Shown here: piece after piece, positions 1 through 11,958 of the stretch
How the letters are laid out: each line of letters begins with the position of its first letter
Numbering within the stretch: position 1 is the first letter of the stretch
NCBI RefSeq assembly: GCF_019977655.1
Contig: NZ_AP024849.1
Span: 5,179,001-5,243,000, forward strand
Direction of reading: 5' to 3'
DNA length: 64,000 nt
Source of the DNA: Clostridium gelidum
Lineage (GTDB): Bacteria > Bacillota > Clostridia > Clostridiales > Clostridiaceae
Translations under genes and position numbers: made by a program
Notes under the pieces: model-generated
The model's input: only the letters and a program-made list of their open reading frames with translations
Told to the model about the DNA's origin: nothing
Databases searched by the model: none

Positions 1-1505
1 TACTCAATATTCCACTTTTCTATATTCACACAAATTTGTTTGTCAGAATAAAAGGAAATTTCTTGAGCATTTTCCGGAGAATAAACTGTAGATGTCATTG
101 TATATTCACCATCATTAACAAATACCTCAACTGAGTACAAGTCTATTAGCAATCTTAACTTAATTTCATCATTTCCAGATTCAATCTTAGTAGTTGTTTT
201 GTTTAGAGCATTTATTCCACTGCCACTATTACTTCTATCAAAGGTTAGTACTTTTTCTTTTGCGTTATAAGATAAAACAGTTTCAAATTCTTCATTTTTG
301 AACAATTTAATTTCAAAAGTCATATAATCAACTTTTGGAATTTCAATTATTAAATCAATGCAATTACCTTCAATGTTATCTAATCTAACATCCCCATCAA
401 TTTTTACATTTTTATACTCAATTTTATTACTTCTATAATTCTCTATTTCACGTACAGGATTTTGAATTAATTTATTATTTTTAACAGTTAATTCTCTAGG
501 TATTGTCATCATGCCAGTGAAACCAAATTTATCAGATGGTATATTTCGTTCCCAAGACTGCATCCATGCTATCATTATTCTTCTATTATCTGGTGTAATT
601 AATGTTTGAGGTGCATAAAAATCTAACCCTCCATCAATTTCATCACATATATCATACGTATATTCTCCTGTTTCATAATTTACTTTTCCAATCATGCAGA
701 TTGTTCCAAATACATTCTGAAATCTATGAACTTCTGGCTTCATTTCTTGTGGTGATGTTAACAAAACATCATATTCATCAAGTTCAAATAAATCTGGGCA
801 TTCCCACATTCTTCCTAACTTATTTTCACTTCTGCACATAACCCCAACAAAACTCCAATCAACTAGATTTTCAGATTTATATAATAATATTTGTCCACTT
901 CCATCTTCATGTCTACTACCCACTACTACATAGAAATGACCATCTTTTTCCCATATCTTAGGATCCCGAAAATCTGATAAATTACTTTTTGATATAATCT
1001 GTTCAGTTTTAATAACTGGATTTTCCTCAACCTTCACATATCTTTTACCATCTCCAATTGCAATACATTGAGTCTGACGTATAGATTGTGGGTTTTCTTT
1101 ATCCGGATCAAGATGGGCAGTATACATTAATACATGTTTATCCCCTACTTGTATTGCACTTCCGGAGAAACAACCGTTTTCATCATAGCTCTCATCTGGT
1201 GCTAACGCCACTGGTTTAGGTGTCCATTTAATAAAATCTTTTGTTGTTGCATGTCCCCAATGCATAGGACCCCATTTTATATCATATGGATAATATTGAT
1301 AGAATAAGTGGTATTCTCCTTTATAGCATGAAAATCCATTAGGATCATTTATCCAACCAATATCTCCTATTACATGATATTTGGGTTTATTTTCTTTTTT
1401 TATTGTATATTTATTATTTTTAATAAATTCTAGAGCTTCTTCTAATTGCTTACTTTTTACTTTTGAATCTTGTAGTTCTTCTAATACACTATCTAATTGC
1501 TTCAT
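1..1505 (-). CDS. scrB: Intracellular GH32 sucrose-6-phosphate hydrolase (3' end at window edge)
   Basis: GH32 beta-fructofuranosidase that would split sucrose 6-phosphate (or imported fructo-oligosaccharides) in the cytoplasm. The ATG at 1505 opens a 501-residue frame with no signal peptide. The three family motifs are present: WINDPNG with nucleophile Asp54, FRDP with Asp181, and ECPD with the acid/base Glu235. The final complete codon is followed by TA at the window edge, so the next codon is a stop or Tyr and the gene is essentially complete by comparison with its 495-residue paralog at 18347-19834. Two LacI-type operators lie just upstream, which suggests sucrose control by a ScrR-type repressor. 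ScrB is the likeliest call; exact substrate is inferred. Confidence 0.88.
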   Translation of the reverse strand, partial: MKQLDSVLEELQDSKVKSKQLEEALEFIKNNKYTIKKENKPKYHVIGDIGWINDPNGFSCYKGEYHLFYQYYPYDIKWGPMHWGHATTKDFIKWTPKPVALAPDESYDENGCFSGSAIQVGDKHVLMYTAHLDPDKENPQSIRQTQCIAIGDGKRYVKVEENPVIKTEQIISKSNLSDFRDPKIWEKDGHFYVVVGSRHEDGSGQILLYKSENLVDWSFVGVMCRSENKLGRMWECPDLFELDEYDVLLTSPQEMKPEVHRFQNVFGTICMIGKVNYETGEYTYDICDEIDGGLDFYAPQTLITPDNRRIMIAWMQSWERNIPSDKFGFTGMMTIPRELTVKNNKLIQNPVREIENYRSNKIEYKNVKIDGDVRLDNIEGNCIDLIIEIPKVDYMTFEIKLFKNEEFETVLSYNAKEKVLTFDRSNSGSGINALNKTTTKIESGNDEIKLRLLIDLYSVEVFVNDGEYTMTSTVYSPENAQEISFYSDKQICVNIEKWNIE

Positions 1506-1527
1506 TTTAATTCTGTATCCCCTTTCC

Positions 1528-1541
1528 GTGAAACGTTACAC
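1528..1541 (-). promoter_or_regulatory. LacI/ScrR-type operator, proximal
   Basis: The 14-mer GTGAAACGTTACAC is a near-palindrome centred on ACGT, 23 bp upstream of the GH32 start codon. It is repeated exactly at 1671-1684. The core resembles LacI-family (ScrR, CcpA-like) operators of the form TGAAACGTTTCA. No cognate repressor gene is visible on this side of the window. Confidence 0.7.
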
Positions 1542-1670
1542 AATATTTAAAAAAATATATTTTTATATTATATATGTTGAACTAATAATTCTTCCTAAAA
1601 TTCATCTACCATGTTATATTTTAATGTAGATTAACTTTTACAACATATATATCTAAAAATATTCCTTCCG

Positions 1671-1684
1671 GTGAAACGTTACAC
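1671..1684 (-). promoter_or_regulatory. LacI/ScrR-type operator, distal
   Basis: This is a second exact copy of GTGAAACGTTACAC, 143 bp from the first, with a shared A-rich stretch after each. Paired operators around a promoter suggest cooperative or looping repression of the GH32 gene. The rest of 1542-1819 is AT-rich and holds no gene I can see. Confidence 0.68.
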
Positions 1685-1847
1685 GACATCTTCAAAAAAA
1701 ATATCGTTTTCATTGAAATTATTTTAACATATGTTTATAATTTGTGTCAATACTATATATAAAAAGTTTTTGTATAATTTTTTATCTTTCTTAATTAAAT
1801 AATATACAGTAATATTTTATAAAATGTACCCTTTGTAAAGGACATTG

Positions 1848-2711
1848 TTAAAAATACTGTGTAGAATCAATGAGATGATTTCTGTATTCAACAGGAGTCA
1901 TCCTTTTTAAATTCCATTGATATCTATAGTTGTTATAATAAATCATGTACTGGTCTATCTCATTTTTTAGGTCTTCTAATGTTTGGCATTGTTTTATGTT
2001 TACTTCATCTTTGAAATGCCCAAAGAATGATTCCTGCGGGGCGTTGTCCCAACAGTTTCCTCGTCTAGACATAGATTGACCAAACCCACATTCTTTTACT
2101 AACTTCTGAAATTTAGGACTTGTGTAGTGTGATCCTTGATCTGAATGAATGAAAGCTTCAGGATGAAATTTTACACTTTTTGATTTCTTAAGATTGGTGA
2201 TAGTATCGATAACTATATCTAATGTGAGACTATCAGATACATTATAAGCCATTATTTCATTAGTTGATGCATCTTTAATGGTCGACAAATAAGCCTTTTT
2301 GCTTTTATTTTTATAGAACAAATAGGTAATATCCGTAAGCAATACTTTGCCAGGGGTATTCTGTTTGAAATTCCTATTAAGCACATTAGGTAAGACTTTA
2401 TGTTCTTTAGTTGCTTTTACCATTCGTCTATATGGATTTGCTTTTCTATAAGGACAAACTATGTCATATTTTTTCATAAGTCTGCGAATACGTTTTAGAT
2501 TATATACAACTCCATATTGAGATTTCAATACCATCTTTATTTGTCTTGCACCTTTTTTATGTTTTTTGAAGTTGAATGCCTTTAAAATTATATCTTTAAC
2601 TTCCAAATCATTATCGTTGCGCTTGCTGCGCAAGCATTCGGATTTTGCTGAAAAATAATTATAATATCCAGAACGTGATACACCAGCTAATGTGCATAAA
2701 TAGCTTGTCAT
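1848..2711 (-). CDS. IS3-family transposase OrfB (rve/DDE integrase core)
   Basis: Catalytic part of the IS150-type transposase. An N-terminal HTH_21-like segment is followed by the retroviral-type integrase core. The DDE triad is visible as LTDITYL, HSDQGSHY and the Glu of PQESFFGHFK; the RRGNCWDNA motif typical of the family is also present. The frame is open upstream of the ATG at 2711 all the way to the A7 run at 2816-2822, so the true product is probably an OrfAB fusion made by -1 frameshifting. No disruption is seen. Confidence 0.93.
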   Translation of the reverse strand: MTSYLCTLAGVSRSGYYNYFSAKSECLRSKRNDNDLEVKDIILKAFNFKKHKKGARQIKMVLKSQYGVVYNLKRIRRLMKKYDIVCPYRKANPYRRMVKATKEHKVLPNVLNRNFKQNTPGKVLLTDITYLFYKNKSKKAYLSTIKDASTNEIMAYNVSDSLTLDIVIDTITNLKKSKSVKFHPEAFIHSDQGSHYTSPKFQKLVKECGFGQSMSRRGNCWDNAPQESFFGHFKDEVNIKQCQTLEDLKNEIDQYMIYYNNYRYQWNLKRMTPVEYRNHLIDSTQYF

Positions 2712-2776
2712 ATTCTTTAATTTATATTTTTTAATTACTGATTTAATAAGAATGAAATTTTCTTTTGTTAATGAAC

Positions 2777-3196
2777 CTATTTTCGTTTTATCACTCTCCT
2801 TTCTATCAAATCGAGTTTTTTTAATAATTCATTCTCAGCTTTCAGTAGAGTAGTTTGTACTTTAAGACGTTCATATTTTTCGTCTATAGAAAGTTCCTTA
2901 TCACGAGGTCGCCCAGCTTTGCCTTTTCTTGTATCATCTAAACCATGTATACCGTTTTCCTTATAGGCAGCACGCCATTTTTTACTTATCGATTCAATTC
3001 GTCCAATCTCTAAGATACTTATCACGAAATCAGATTCTTCAAATATCTTTCGTGGAAACTTTCCTTTTTCGTATTCTGATATAAAAATTCGTCTGAATTC
3101 ATCTGTATATGTAATTGATCTTTCACTAACATTTTTTACATATTTATTTCTAGATATCAATTCTATTTCTTCTTTTGTAAATAACTTATTACTCAT
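2777..3196 (-). CDS. IS3-family OrfA (helix-turn-helix, leucine zipper)
   Basis: A 139-residue DNA-binding protein that recognises the element ends and supplies the N-terminus of the OrfAB transposase. The middle shows the helix-turn-helix type of IS150 OrfA (YTDEFRRIFISEYEKGKFP, then KKWRAAYKENGIHGL). The C-terminus is a coiled-coil/leucine-zipper stretch ending in ENELLKK. The frame terminates 65 bp before the first ATG of orfB, in the zero frame relative to a -1 frame for orfB. Confidence 0.9.
   Translation of the reverse strand: MSNKLFTKEEIELISRNKYVKNVSERSITYTDEFRRIFISEYEKGKFPRKIFEESDFVISILEIGRIESISKKWRAAYKENGIHGLDDTRKGKAGRPRDKELSIDEKYERLKVQTTLLKAENELLKKLDLIERRVIKRK
2816..2822 (-). other. 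Programmed -1 frameshift slippery site
   Basis: On the minus strand the codons TTA AAA AAA CTC near the end of orfA contain an A7 heptamer. Slipping back one base there continues in an open frame (TRFDRKESDKTK onwards) through the orfA stop and into orfB. This is the standard device for making OrfAB in IS3 elements. Frameshifting itself is inferred, not seen. Confidence 0.75.
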
Positions 3197-3235
3197 AAAA
3201 TCTACTCCTATCTCTTTGTTTTATTATACATAAAA

Positions 3236-3279
3236 ACCCTATAAGATAGATATTTTATTTACTGTCTATCTTATAGGGT
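3236..3279 (-). repeat. Inverted repeat at the upstream end of the IS
   Basis: Two perfect 15-bp arms (ACCCTATAAGATAGA at 3236-3250 and its complement at 3265-3279) flank a 14-bp loop. The outer arm overlaps the right terminal repeat of the IS and lies 40 bp before orfA. Such hairpins in other IS elements block read-through expression of transposase from outside promoters; that role is inferred here. Confidence 0.7.
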
Positions 3280-3367
3280 ACATTTTATTATTTAATCCTG
3301 TATTCTATATATGTTGCAATAAAGTCTTCACATATATCTTAACCCGCATTTTACAAGCAAATTCTAA

Positions 3368-3409
3368 AATTCTAAAGTTTTAAAATTCTTTTATTAGAAC
3401 TTTAGAATT
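3368..3409. repeat. Short AT-rich hairpin downstream of the IS
   Basis: Arms AATTCTAAAGTT (3368-3379) and its complement (3398-3409) enclose an A/T-only loop. It lies between the acetyltransferase gene and the IS and may be the old terminator of a gene that the IS or a deletion removed. No clear T-tract follows, so it is listed only as a hairpin. Confidence 0.4.
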
Positions 3410-3464
3410 CCTAATTGTAAAATCATTATTTAAACTTATATAAATGCAAATATGAAAATTCTTA

Positions 3465-3532
3465 TAAGGCACATTCGAAAAATAGCAAGTGAGTATAATA
3501 CTATATATTGTCATTTTCTTTTATGTGCCTTA
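3465..3532. repeat. MITE-like element, copy D (diverged)
   Basis: A 68-bp element with ends AAGGCACAT and ATGTGCCTT. The left side continues with AAAAATAGCAAGT, close to the AAAAATAACAAGTC of the better copies at 4780-4905, 40915-41230 and 54679-54716. It is the most diverged member of that family and has no coding capacity. Confidence 0.5.
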
Positions 3533-3576
3533 TGTTACAAATTATACACACACAAAACGTATTTTTTTTATTTATG

Positions 3577-4083
3577 CTATGTTAAAGTGTAATCATCAAC
3601 ATCAAACTCGTAGTTTTTATAATAATACTTACGGTCTTCTTCTGTAATTTCACGAATGACCTTGCATGGATTTCCTACTGCTATCACATTATCCGGAATA
3701 TCTTTGGTAACAACACTTCCTGAACCAACAACAACATTATTTCCAATGTTAACTCCAGGATTTACAACAACATTTCCACCAAGCCAAACATTATTTCCTA
3801 TGGTTACCTTTCCAACATCTAAAATAGTGCAATTATAGTTTGCAAAAAAGTTGTTTCCAACTTCAATATTTTTACCATAATCACAATGAAATGGTTGCTC
3901 TATAAAAACATTATTATCCGTTTTTCCAAGTATATCTTTAATAAGCTTATTCATTTTTTCTGTTTCATTTGGACGAAGTAAATTATATTCATATATTTTT
4001 AACTTATTTTCCACCCTTTCTCCACTAAGTCCATCTAGCCATGTATATGGCAGACCCGCCAACATTCTATTTTTTTGATTCAT
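3577..4083 (-). CDS. Maltose/galactoside O-acetyltransferase-like protein with active-site loop deleted
   Basis: Left-handed beta-helix (hexapeptide) acetyltransferase of the LacA/Maa/NodL family, which moves acetyl from acetyl-CoA to a sugar hydroxyl. The N-terminal Mac domain (MLAGLPYTWLDG) and the helix (FFANYNCTILDV, VVVGSGSVVTKDIPDNVIAVGNP) are clear. However, VTIGNN at about residue 94 runs straight into VWLGG. Family members carry some 35 more residues there, including the TATHPL loop with the catalytic His. The deletion is in frame and joins two copies of an IGNN-type turn. The ATG at 4083 is preferred over the GTG at 4095 because AAGGTGGAG lies directly upstream. Probably inactive as an acetyltransferase. 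Confidence 0.8.
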   Translation of the reverse strand: MNQKNRMLAGLPYTWLDGLSGERVENKLKIYEYNLLRPNETEKMNKLIKDILGKTDNNVFIEQPFHCDYGKNIEVGNNFFANYNCTILDVGKVTIGNNVWLGGNVVVNPGVNIGNNVVVGSGSVVTKDIPDNVIAVGNPCKVIREITEEDRKYYYKNYEFDVDDYTLT

Positions 4084-4181
4084 TTTTTTCTCCACCTTTC
4101 AATATCTTTATGTTTTCTTGTTATATCTGATAAATAAGCATCAATAGAAAATCCACCACAAAGTTTCTCTATGGTTTTCTT
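4080..4181 (-). pseudogene. Remnant of a nucleotidyltransferase-like gene
   Basis: An open stretch reading TIEKLCGGFSIDAYLSDITR and then KHKDIE. This resembles the GGxAxDxxLGxxTRxHxDID active-site motif of aminoglycoside/lincosamide-type nucleotidyltransferases. It has no start codon of its own and meets a TGA in the RBS region of the acetyltransferase gene, so only about 30 codons remain. The final Asp pair of the motif is lost at the breakpoint. The call rests on one motif and is tentative. Confidence 0.4.
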
Positions 4182-4182
4182 A

Positions 4183-4368
4183 TTATATCTTATAATTTTT
4201 CCCATATATCCCATTGTATTCTTTAGGTCTCATAATTCCGCCACATTTTTCACACTAGAAACAAGGCAGTTCATCTATATTACTTTGATCCATCTCATCA
4301 AAGTATTCTACAACCTCCTTAGGTATATTTTCTGTTATTCCACATTTTACACATTTATATGGTATCAT
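4183..4368 (-). pseudogene. Small CxxC zinc-ribbon protein gene with an internal stop
   Basis: The ATG at 4368 starts MIPYKCVKCGITENIPKEVV. An in-frame TAG at 4255-4257 follows ELPCF, and the same frame then continues CEKCGGIMRPKEYNGIYGKN to a stop at 4183. Cysteine pairs on both sides of the stop would make one zinc ribbon, so this looks like a 61-codon gene killed by one nonsense change. No precise family is recognised. The start overlaps the broken end of the neighbouring cell-wall-binding pseudogene. Confidence 0.55.
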
Positions 4369-4680
4369 TTCTTCCAATTATTATTACATCTCCTACTTGC
4401 ATAACACCTGTATCAGCATCTAGTGAATAAATTTTGCCATCTACTTGAACTACCCCAGTTTGCATTATTCCTGATACATCTGAAAAATACCATCTACCAT
4501 TGTCATTAATCCAACCCATCTTCATTTCTCCCGAATCACTTAGACTATACCATGTGCCATTATCTAGTACCATTTACCTTGATTTTGTTTCCAAGCTGCT
4601 GACACTCTTATTGCAGATGTTGTGGCTATTGTCATAGTTGCGACTGTTATTGATACTAATCTTAACTTTAACTTTTTCAT
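4355..4680 (-). pseudogene. Decayed cell-wall-binding-repeat protein, paralog of the 6817-10716 enzyme
   Basis: The ATG at 4680 begins a signal peptide, MKKLKLRLVSITVATMTIAT, nearly the same as that of the 1299-aa GH32 enzyme downstream. The frame stops at TAG 4564-4566 after GKWY. In another frame the wall-binding repeats continue (DNGTWYSLSDSGEMKMGWIN and on) and end abruptly at IIIGRNDTI. The leader before the ATG (AAAACTACTAAAAATAA, then AAAAGGGGTAAAAA) is also shared with that enzyme. It is therefore a duplicated copy that has suffered a frameshift and lost everything after the repeats. Confidence 0.75.
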
Positions 4681-4779
4681 CTTTTTACCCCTTTTCTTAT
4701 TATTTTTAGTAGTTTTTATACTTTGAGTCTAGTAAACATCCCTCTGCTTAGCACAGCCTTGTAATTTACGTATAGAACA

Positions 4780-4905
4780 AAAAATAACAAGTCAGTATGC
4801 GTGTCCATTTAGTGTCATACTCATGAGCATGTTCAACTATAGCCCGCTATAAGGCAAATACACATGGCAACTTTGGACTTGTTATTTATTTTCATGTGCC
4901 TAACA
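4780..4905. repeat. MITE-like element, copy A
   Basis: The left end AAAAATAACAAGTC and right end GGACTTGTTATTT are inverted repeats. The right 40 bp (4863-4902, ending CATGTGCCTA) match the left 40 bp of copy B (40915-40954) in inverted orientation with a single difference. No coding frame is present. The remainder of 4681-5140 is AT-rich and probably holds the promoter of the following chemoreceptor fragment. Confidence 0.7.
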
Positions 4906-5140
4906 ATATGAAATATACTACATTTAACAATATTATTAGCTGATAAATACATTTTATAATTACTAAATGTACTTTATAATTATTAAAGAAAATGATTTTA
5001 TAAACTTACATAAAATAATTATATAGATTAATTTATATGTATCTTATCTATGTAAGAATATTAATTAACAATAATATTTGATTTAAAAACAAGAGAATTT
5101 TATTACATAATAAAATTCTTATTATAAGGAGAGATTTCAT

Positions 5141-5875
5141 ATGTACATAAAATTAAAACAACTTATTAAAAATTATTCTATTCATAATAAATTGAAAAGA
5201 ACATTTTCATCTATTATAGGACTTACTCTTTTTCTCATGATAGTTGTGATATCTGTTGTACTCTTTATCTCTTCAAGAACAAATTCTTTATATGGTGGCC
5301 CATATAAAGTTTCTCAGACAATATCGGATATTAGAGTTAATCTACAAACAATGAATATGAACATGTATAAATCTATTTCAGAAACTGATTTAGACAATAG
5401 AAATATATATTTACAAAACGCTGATGAAGAAGCTTTAAAGCTTACAGGTAATTTAGGGATTCTAAAAGAAATATTTAAAGAAGATCCCGTATTACTAAAT
5501 GAATTTTTATCAAGTGTACAAAGCACAGAAGATGAGAGAAGCAAATTAGGTGATTTGCTTAAATTAAATGTTAGCTCTTCAGTAATTCAAATAAGTCAAG
5601 AGACTTATTCTTTGAAAATTGCAAATACTCAAAATTTTATAGTTAAGATTTTTGAAACATCTCAAAAAAGTGCAGAATCTTTTGTAATCAATTCAAACAT
5701 ATATAAAAATGCATCTCTTATGTTCCTTGTTTTTACTATGCTGATTTTAGTAGCAATATCCACTTTATTGAGCAAAGCATTAGAAGATTCATTATTTGAA
5801 GGAATTAATCATATTAATTATATAGCAAAAAACTTATCATCTGGAAATCTTAAGATAGATTCTACTAATGTATAA
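5141..5875 (+). CDS. Truncated chemoreceptor: sensor and transmembrane half only
   Basis: A 244-residue protein with a basic N-terminus, TM1 (about 27-47), an extracellular four-helix-bundle-like sensor (about 55-185), TM2 (about 192-212) and the start of a HAMP-like linker (HINYIAKNLSSGNLKI). It stops where an intact methyl-accepting chemotaxis protein would enter HAMP and the signalling hairpin. No signalling domain follows on this strand. A good RBS (AAGGAGAG) precedes the ATG, so it may still be expressed, but signalling to CheA is not possible without the missing half. Most likely a decayed receptor gene. Confidence 0.7.
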   Translation: MYIKLKQLIKNYSIHNKLKRTFSSIIGLTLFLMIVVISVVLFISSRTNSLYGGPYKVSQTISDIRVNLQTMNMNMYKSISETDLDNRNIYLQNADEEALKLTGNLGILKEIFKEDPVLLNEFLSSVQSTEDERSKLGDLLKLNVSSSVIQISQETYSLKIANTQNFIVKIFETSQKSAESFVINSNIYKNASLMFLVFTMLILVAISTLLSKALEDSLFEGINHINYIAKNLSSGNLKIDSTNV

Positions 5876-6102
5876 ATTAATATTCTTTTTATAACATCTT
5901 TCTTCTCTTCACAATATTTTTATACATTTAAATTTAATATTTTTTAAATCAATCATATGAATTAATATAATTGTAAAGCCCTCTCCCCCTTTAGTAGATC
6001 TTTGTAATTTGTTAATTTTACTTAAATCTAACTGTTATTATTCTTTGTAAGTGTACACATAAGATACTCACCACCTAGAATTTTTAATTTTGGTGTTTTT
6101 GA

Positions 6103-6630
6103 TTATTTATTTAAGTCATCCTCTGATGAAGAAACTCTAGAAATATCAGCAAGATGTTGCATTAACTCCAATATATCCTGTGAAGTTGCTGCGATTTTTT
6201 CAGTTGCAGTTGTTTGTGCTTCAATACTAGTGCTTATTTCTGATATCTGACAAGCCATGGATTCAATAGACTTAATCATAGAATTAAGTGATGTGTTAAC
6301 ATTTTTAACAGATTCTTTACTTAGAGTTGCAAGTTTACCCATTTCTTTAGCAACTACACTAAAACCTCTCCCAAAATCTCCTGCTCGCGCCGCTTCTATA
6401 GCTGCGTTAAGTGCGAGAAGATTAGATTGCTTCGCTATATTTTCCATAACTTGAAGTATATCATCCAAATCTAAAACCTTATTATATGTTTCTCCACTAA
6501 AGACGGATATTCCCTCAACAAATGTAGTTAATTGCTGAGAAGTTGAAGCTACTTCTTGAATTTCCGCTGAAAGTTTTGAAACAGAATCATATACATTTAA
6601 AAATATTTCTTTACTTTCTTTTTGTTTCAC
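6103..6630 (-). CDS. Short soluble methyl-accepting chemotaxis-type signalling protein
   Basis: A 175-residue protein that is almost only the MCP signalling hairpin. The tip motif is present: [20 protein letters not shown] followed by [15 protein letters not shown]. There is no transmembrane segment and no recognisable sensor domain before it. The start is a GTG at 6630 with AGGAGG nine bases upstream, so the short form is not obviously a truncation artefact. It could dock with CheA/CheW as a cytosolic adaptor, or be the 3' half of a former receptor. It lies opposite to the sensor half at 5141-5875, so the two are not one split gene. Confidence 0.72.
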   Translation of the reverse strand: MKQKESKEIFLNVYDSVSKLSAEIQEVASTSQQLTTFVEGISVFSGETYNKVLDLDDILQVMENIAKQSNLLALNAAIEAARAGDFGRGFSVVAKEMGKLATLSKESVKNVNTSLNSMIKSIESMACQISEISTSIEAQTTATEKIAATSQDILELMQHLADISRVSSSEDDLNK

Positions 6631-6750
6631 TTTTTTCTGCCTCCTAGCAAATATTTTTATTTTTTCAAACCTGGCATCATTTCATTATGCACTTAAAAAC
6701 AACTCCATAATAAGCCAATAAATAATATTACGAAAGTCTTTACAAACTAA

Positions 6751-6793
6751 TAAAAAACAGTAGATAGTTTTGTTTTTAGCACAAAACTATCTA
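6751..6793 (-). terminator. Rho-independent terminator of the levanase gene
   Basis: A 12-bp perfect stem (6761-6772 with 6782-6793) is followed on the minus strand by a T-rich tract (CTGTTTTTTA). It lies 24 bp past the stop codon of the 1299-residue enzyme. Confidence 0.85.
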
Positions 6794-6816
6794 TTGTCCT
6801 AACTTGAGATAACTTT

Positions 6817-10716
<3,900 letters not shown>

Positions 10717-10814
10717 TTTTTTACCCCTTTTATCTTTATTTTTAGTAGTTTTTATCTTTCGATTCTTAAATATAATTATTTTAATAACGTTAAATTTATA
10801 TTTCTATAAGTAGA

Positions 10815-10880
10815 GAACTCTAACCTATGATTTGATGTGAATCACTTACTCAGCGACTAAAAGGAGTCGAGTTTCCTTAA
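10815..10880. repeat. Short intergenic repeat, family R, copy 1
   Basis: The core TGTGAATCACTTACTCAGCG followed by GAGTCGAGTTTCC is shared with copies at 33861-33924 and 41026-41094. In this copy the hairpin half around TATGATTTTG is partly eroded. The remaining 10717-11114 holds only the promoter side of the levanase gene and AT-rich sequence; I see no gene. Confidence 0.65.
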
Positions 10881-11114
10881 AAATTCCATATGAGTTTACT
10901 ATAAATATAAAAACCTTTTCATTTAGGTAAAGTTTACTTTTTAATTAAATTCACATATAACTAATTAAAATACAGTATTAATATATAGCACAAATCACCC
11001 TATAACATATTGTTTTTATATACAATATATTATAATTGGGCAATTCATGCTATTTAATTGTGACTATTAATTTATAGTAAATTTCTTAAAATAATCTACA
11101 GGTTACACCAAGAA

Positions 11115-11936
11115 TTATTGTAATATTCCGCATGCAACACCTAATATACCTACTGCAAATAATCCAAATATGATTAATAATGGATTAACTTTTTTCTTCA
11201 ATAAGTACATACATGCAAATGTTAATAGAAGTGGAACTAATCCTGGCATTAAACTATCTAATACACTTTGAACAGTTGTAATAACTTCTTTTCCATCAGC
11301 TTGTGTATATTTAGATAAAACAAATGGTATGTTAATACTTGTCCATTTTGAAACAAGACCACCTATAACTAATAATCCAAGTACTGACGATCCTTCTGTA
11401 AGATATCTAAGTTTATTCCCTGACATATCAGAAACTAATTGAGTTCCTTTTTCATATCCGTAGAACATTCCATACCAATTTGTTGCAAGTCTTATTGCAT
11501 TAAATCCTAAGAAGAATATTAATGGTCCAATAATGCTTCCAGTAAGTGCAAGTCCAGCACCGAGTGCTGCAAGTACAGGTCTTAAAGTTCCCCAGAATAT
11601 TGGATCTCCAACTCCAGCAAGTGGTCCCATAAGACCAATCTTAACACCACTGATTGATGCTTCACTAATATCAGCACCATTTGCTCTTTGTTCTTCCATT
11701 GCTGCTGTTATACCCATAATTGGAGTAGCCATGAATGGTTGTGTATTAAAGAATTCTAAGTGTCTTTTAAGTGCTTCACTTAATTCGTCACCTTTATATA
11801 ACTTCTTCAAAGCTGGTATCATCGTTACACAAAATCCTATTGCTTGCATTCTTTCAAAGTTGAATGATCCTAATAGAAAATTTGAACGAATAAACATGCT
11901 TACTATATCACTTCTATCTAATTTCTTTTCACTCAT
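11115..11936 (-). CDS. levG: PTS mannose/fructose/sorbose family IID component
   Basis: A membrane subunit of a mannose-class phosphotransferase system; IIC and IID together carry the sugar across the membrane for phosphorylation by IIB. The 273 residues show the IID signatures (RSNFLLGSFNFERMQAIGF near the N-terminus and GPLAGVGDPIFWGTLRPVL in the middle). Hydrophobic C-terminal segments end in GILGVACGIL. It is the last gene of the IIA-IIB-IIC-IID operon behind a sigma-54 promoter at 13841-13856. Proximity to a secreted fructanase and a LevR activator points to fructose as substrate. Confidence 0.92.
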   Translation of the reverse strand: MSEKKLDRSDIVSMFIRSNFLLGSFNFERMQAIGFCVTMIPALKKLYKGDELSEALKRHLEFFNTQPFMATPIMGITAAMEEQRANGADISEASISGVKIGLMGPLAGVGDPIFWGTLRPVLAALGAGLALTGSIIGPLIFFLGFNAIRLATNWYGMFYGYEKGTQLVSDMSGNKLRYLTEGSSVLGLLVIGGLVSKWTSINIPFVLSKYTQADGKEVITTVQSVLDSLMPGLVPLLLTFACMYLLKKKVNPLLIIFGLFAVGILGVACGILQ

Positions 11937-11958
11937 TATAATATCCTCCTTTTTTTAT

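Larger units (their letters stand above)
1820..3287 (-). mobile_element. IS3-family (IS150-type) insertion sequence, complete
   Basis: A 1468-bp element carrying orfA and orfB on the minus strand. The ends are 13-bp perfect inverted repeats (TAAAATGTACCCT at the left, its complement at the right). They are flanked by a 3-bp direct repeat TTA (1817-1819 and 3288-3290), consistent with the short target duplications of IS3 elements. Both reading frames are intact and a slippery A7 run joins them, so the copy looks functional. It lies between a sucrose hydrolase gene and a stretch of broken genes. Confidence 0.88.

Noticed and set aside
1528..1541. CcpA cre site reading of the ACGT-centred operators
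   Set aside because: The match to the 14-bp cre consensus is incomplete, and the exact duplication before a sucrose gene favours a dedicated LacI-type repressor; CcpA cannot be excluded.
4255..4257. Recoding of the internal TAG in the zinc-ribbon gene (for example as pyrrolysine)
   Set aside because: Surrounding genes are also broken and nothing in the window suggests pyrrolysine machinery; a nonsense mutation is simpler.
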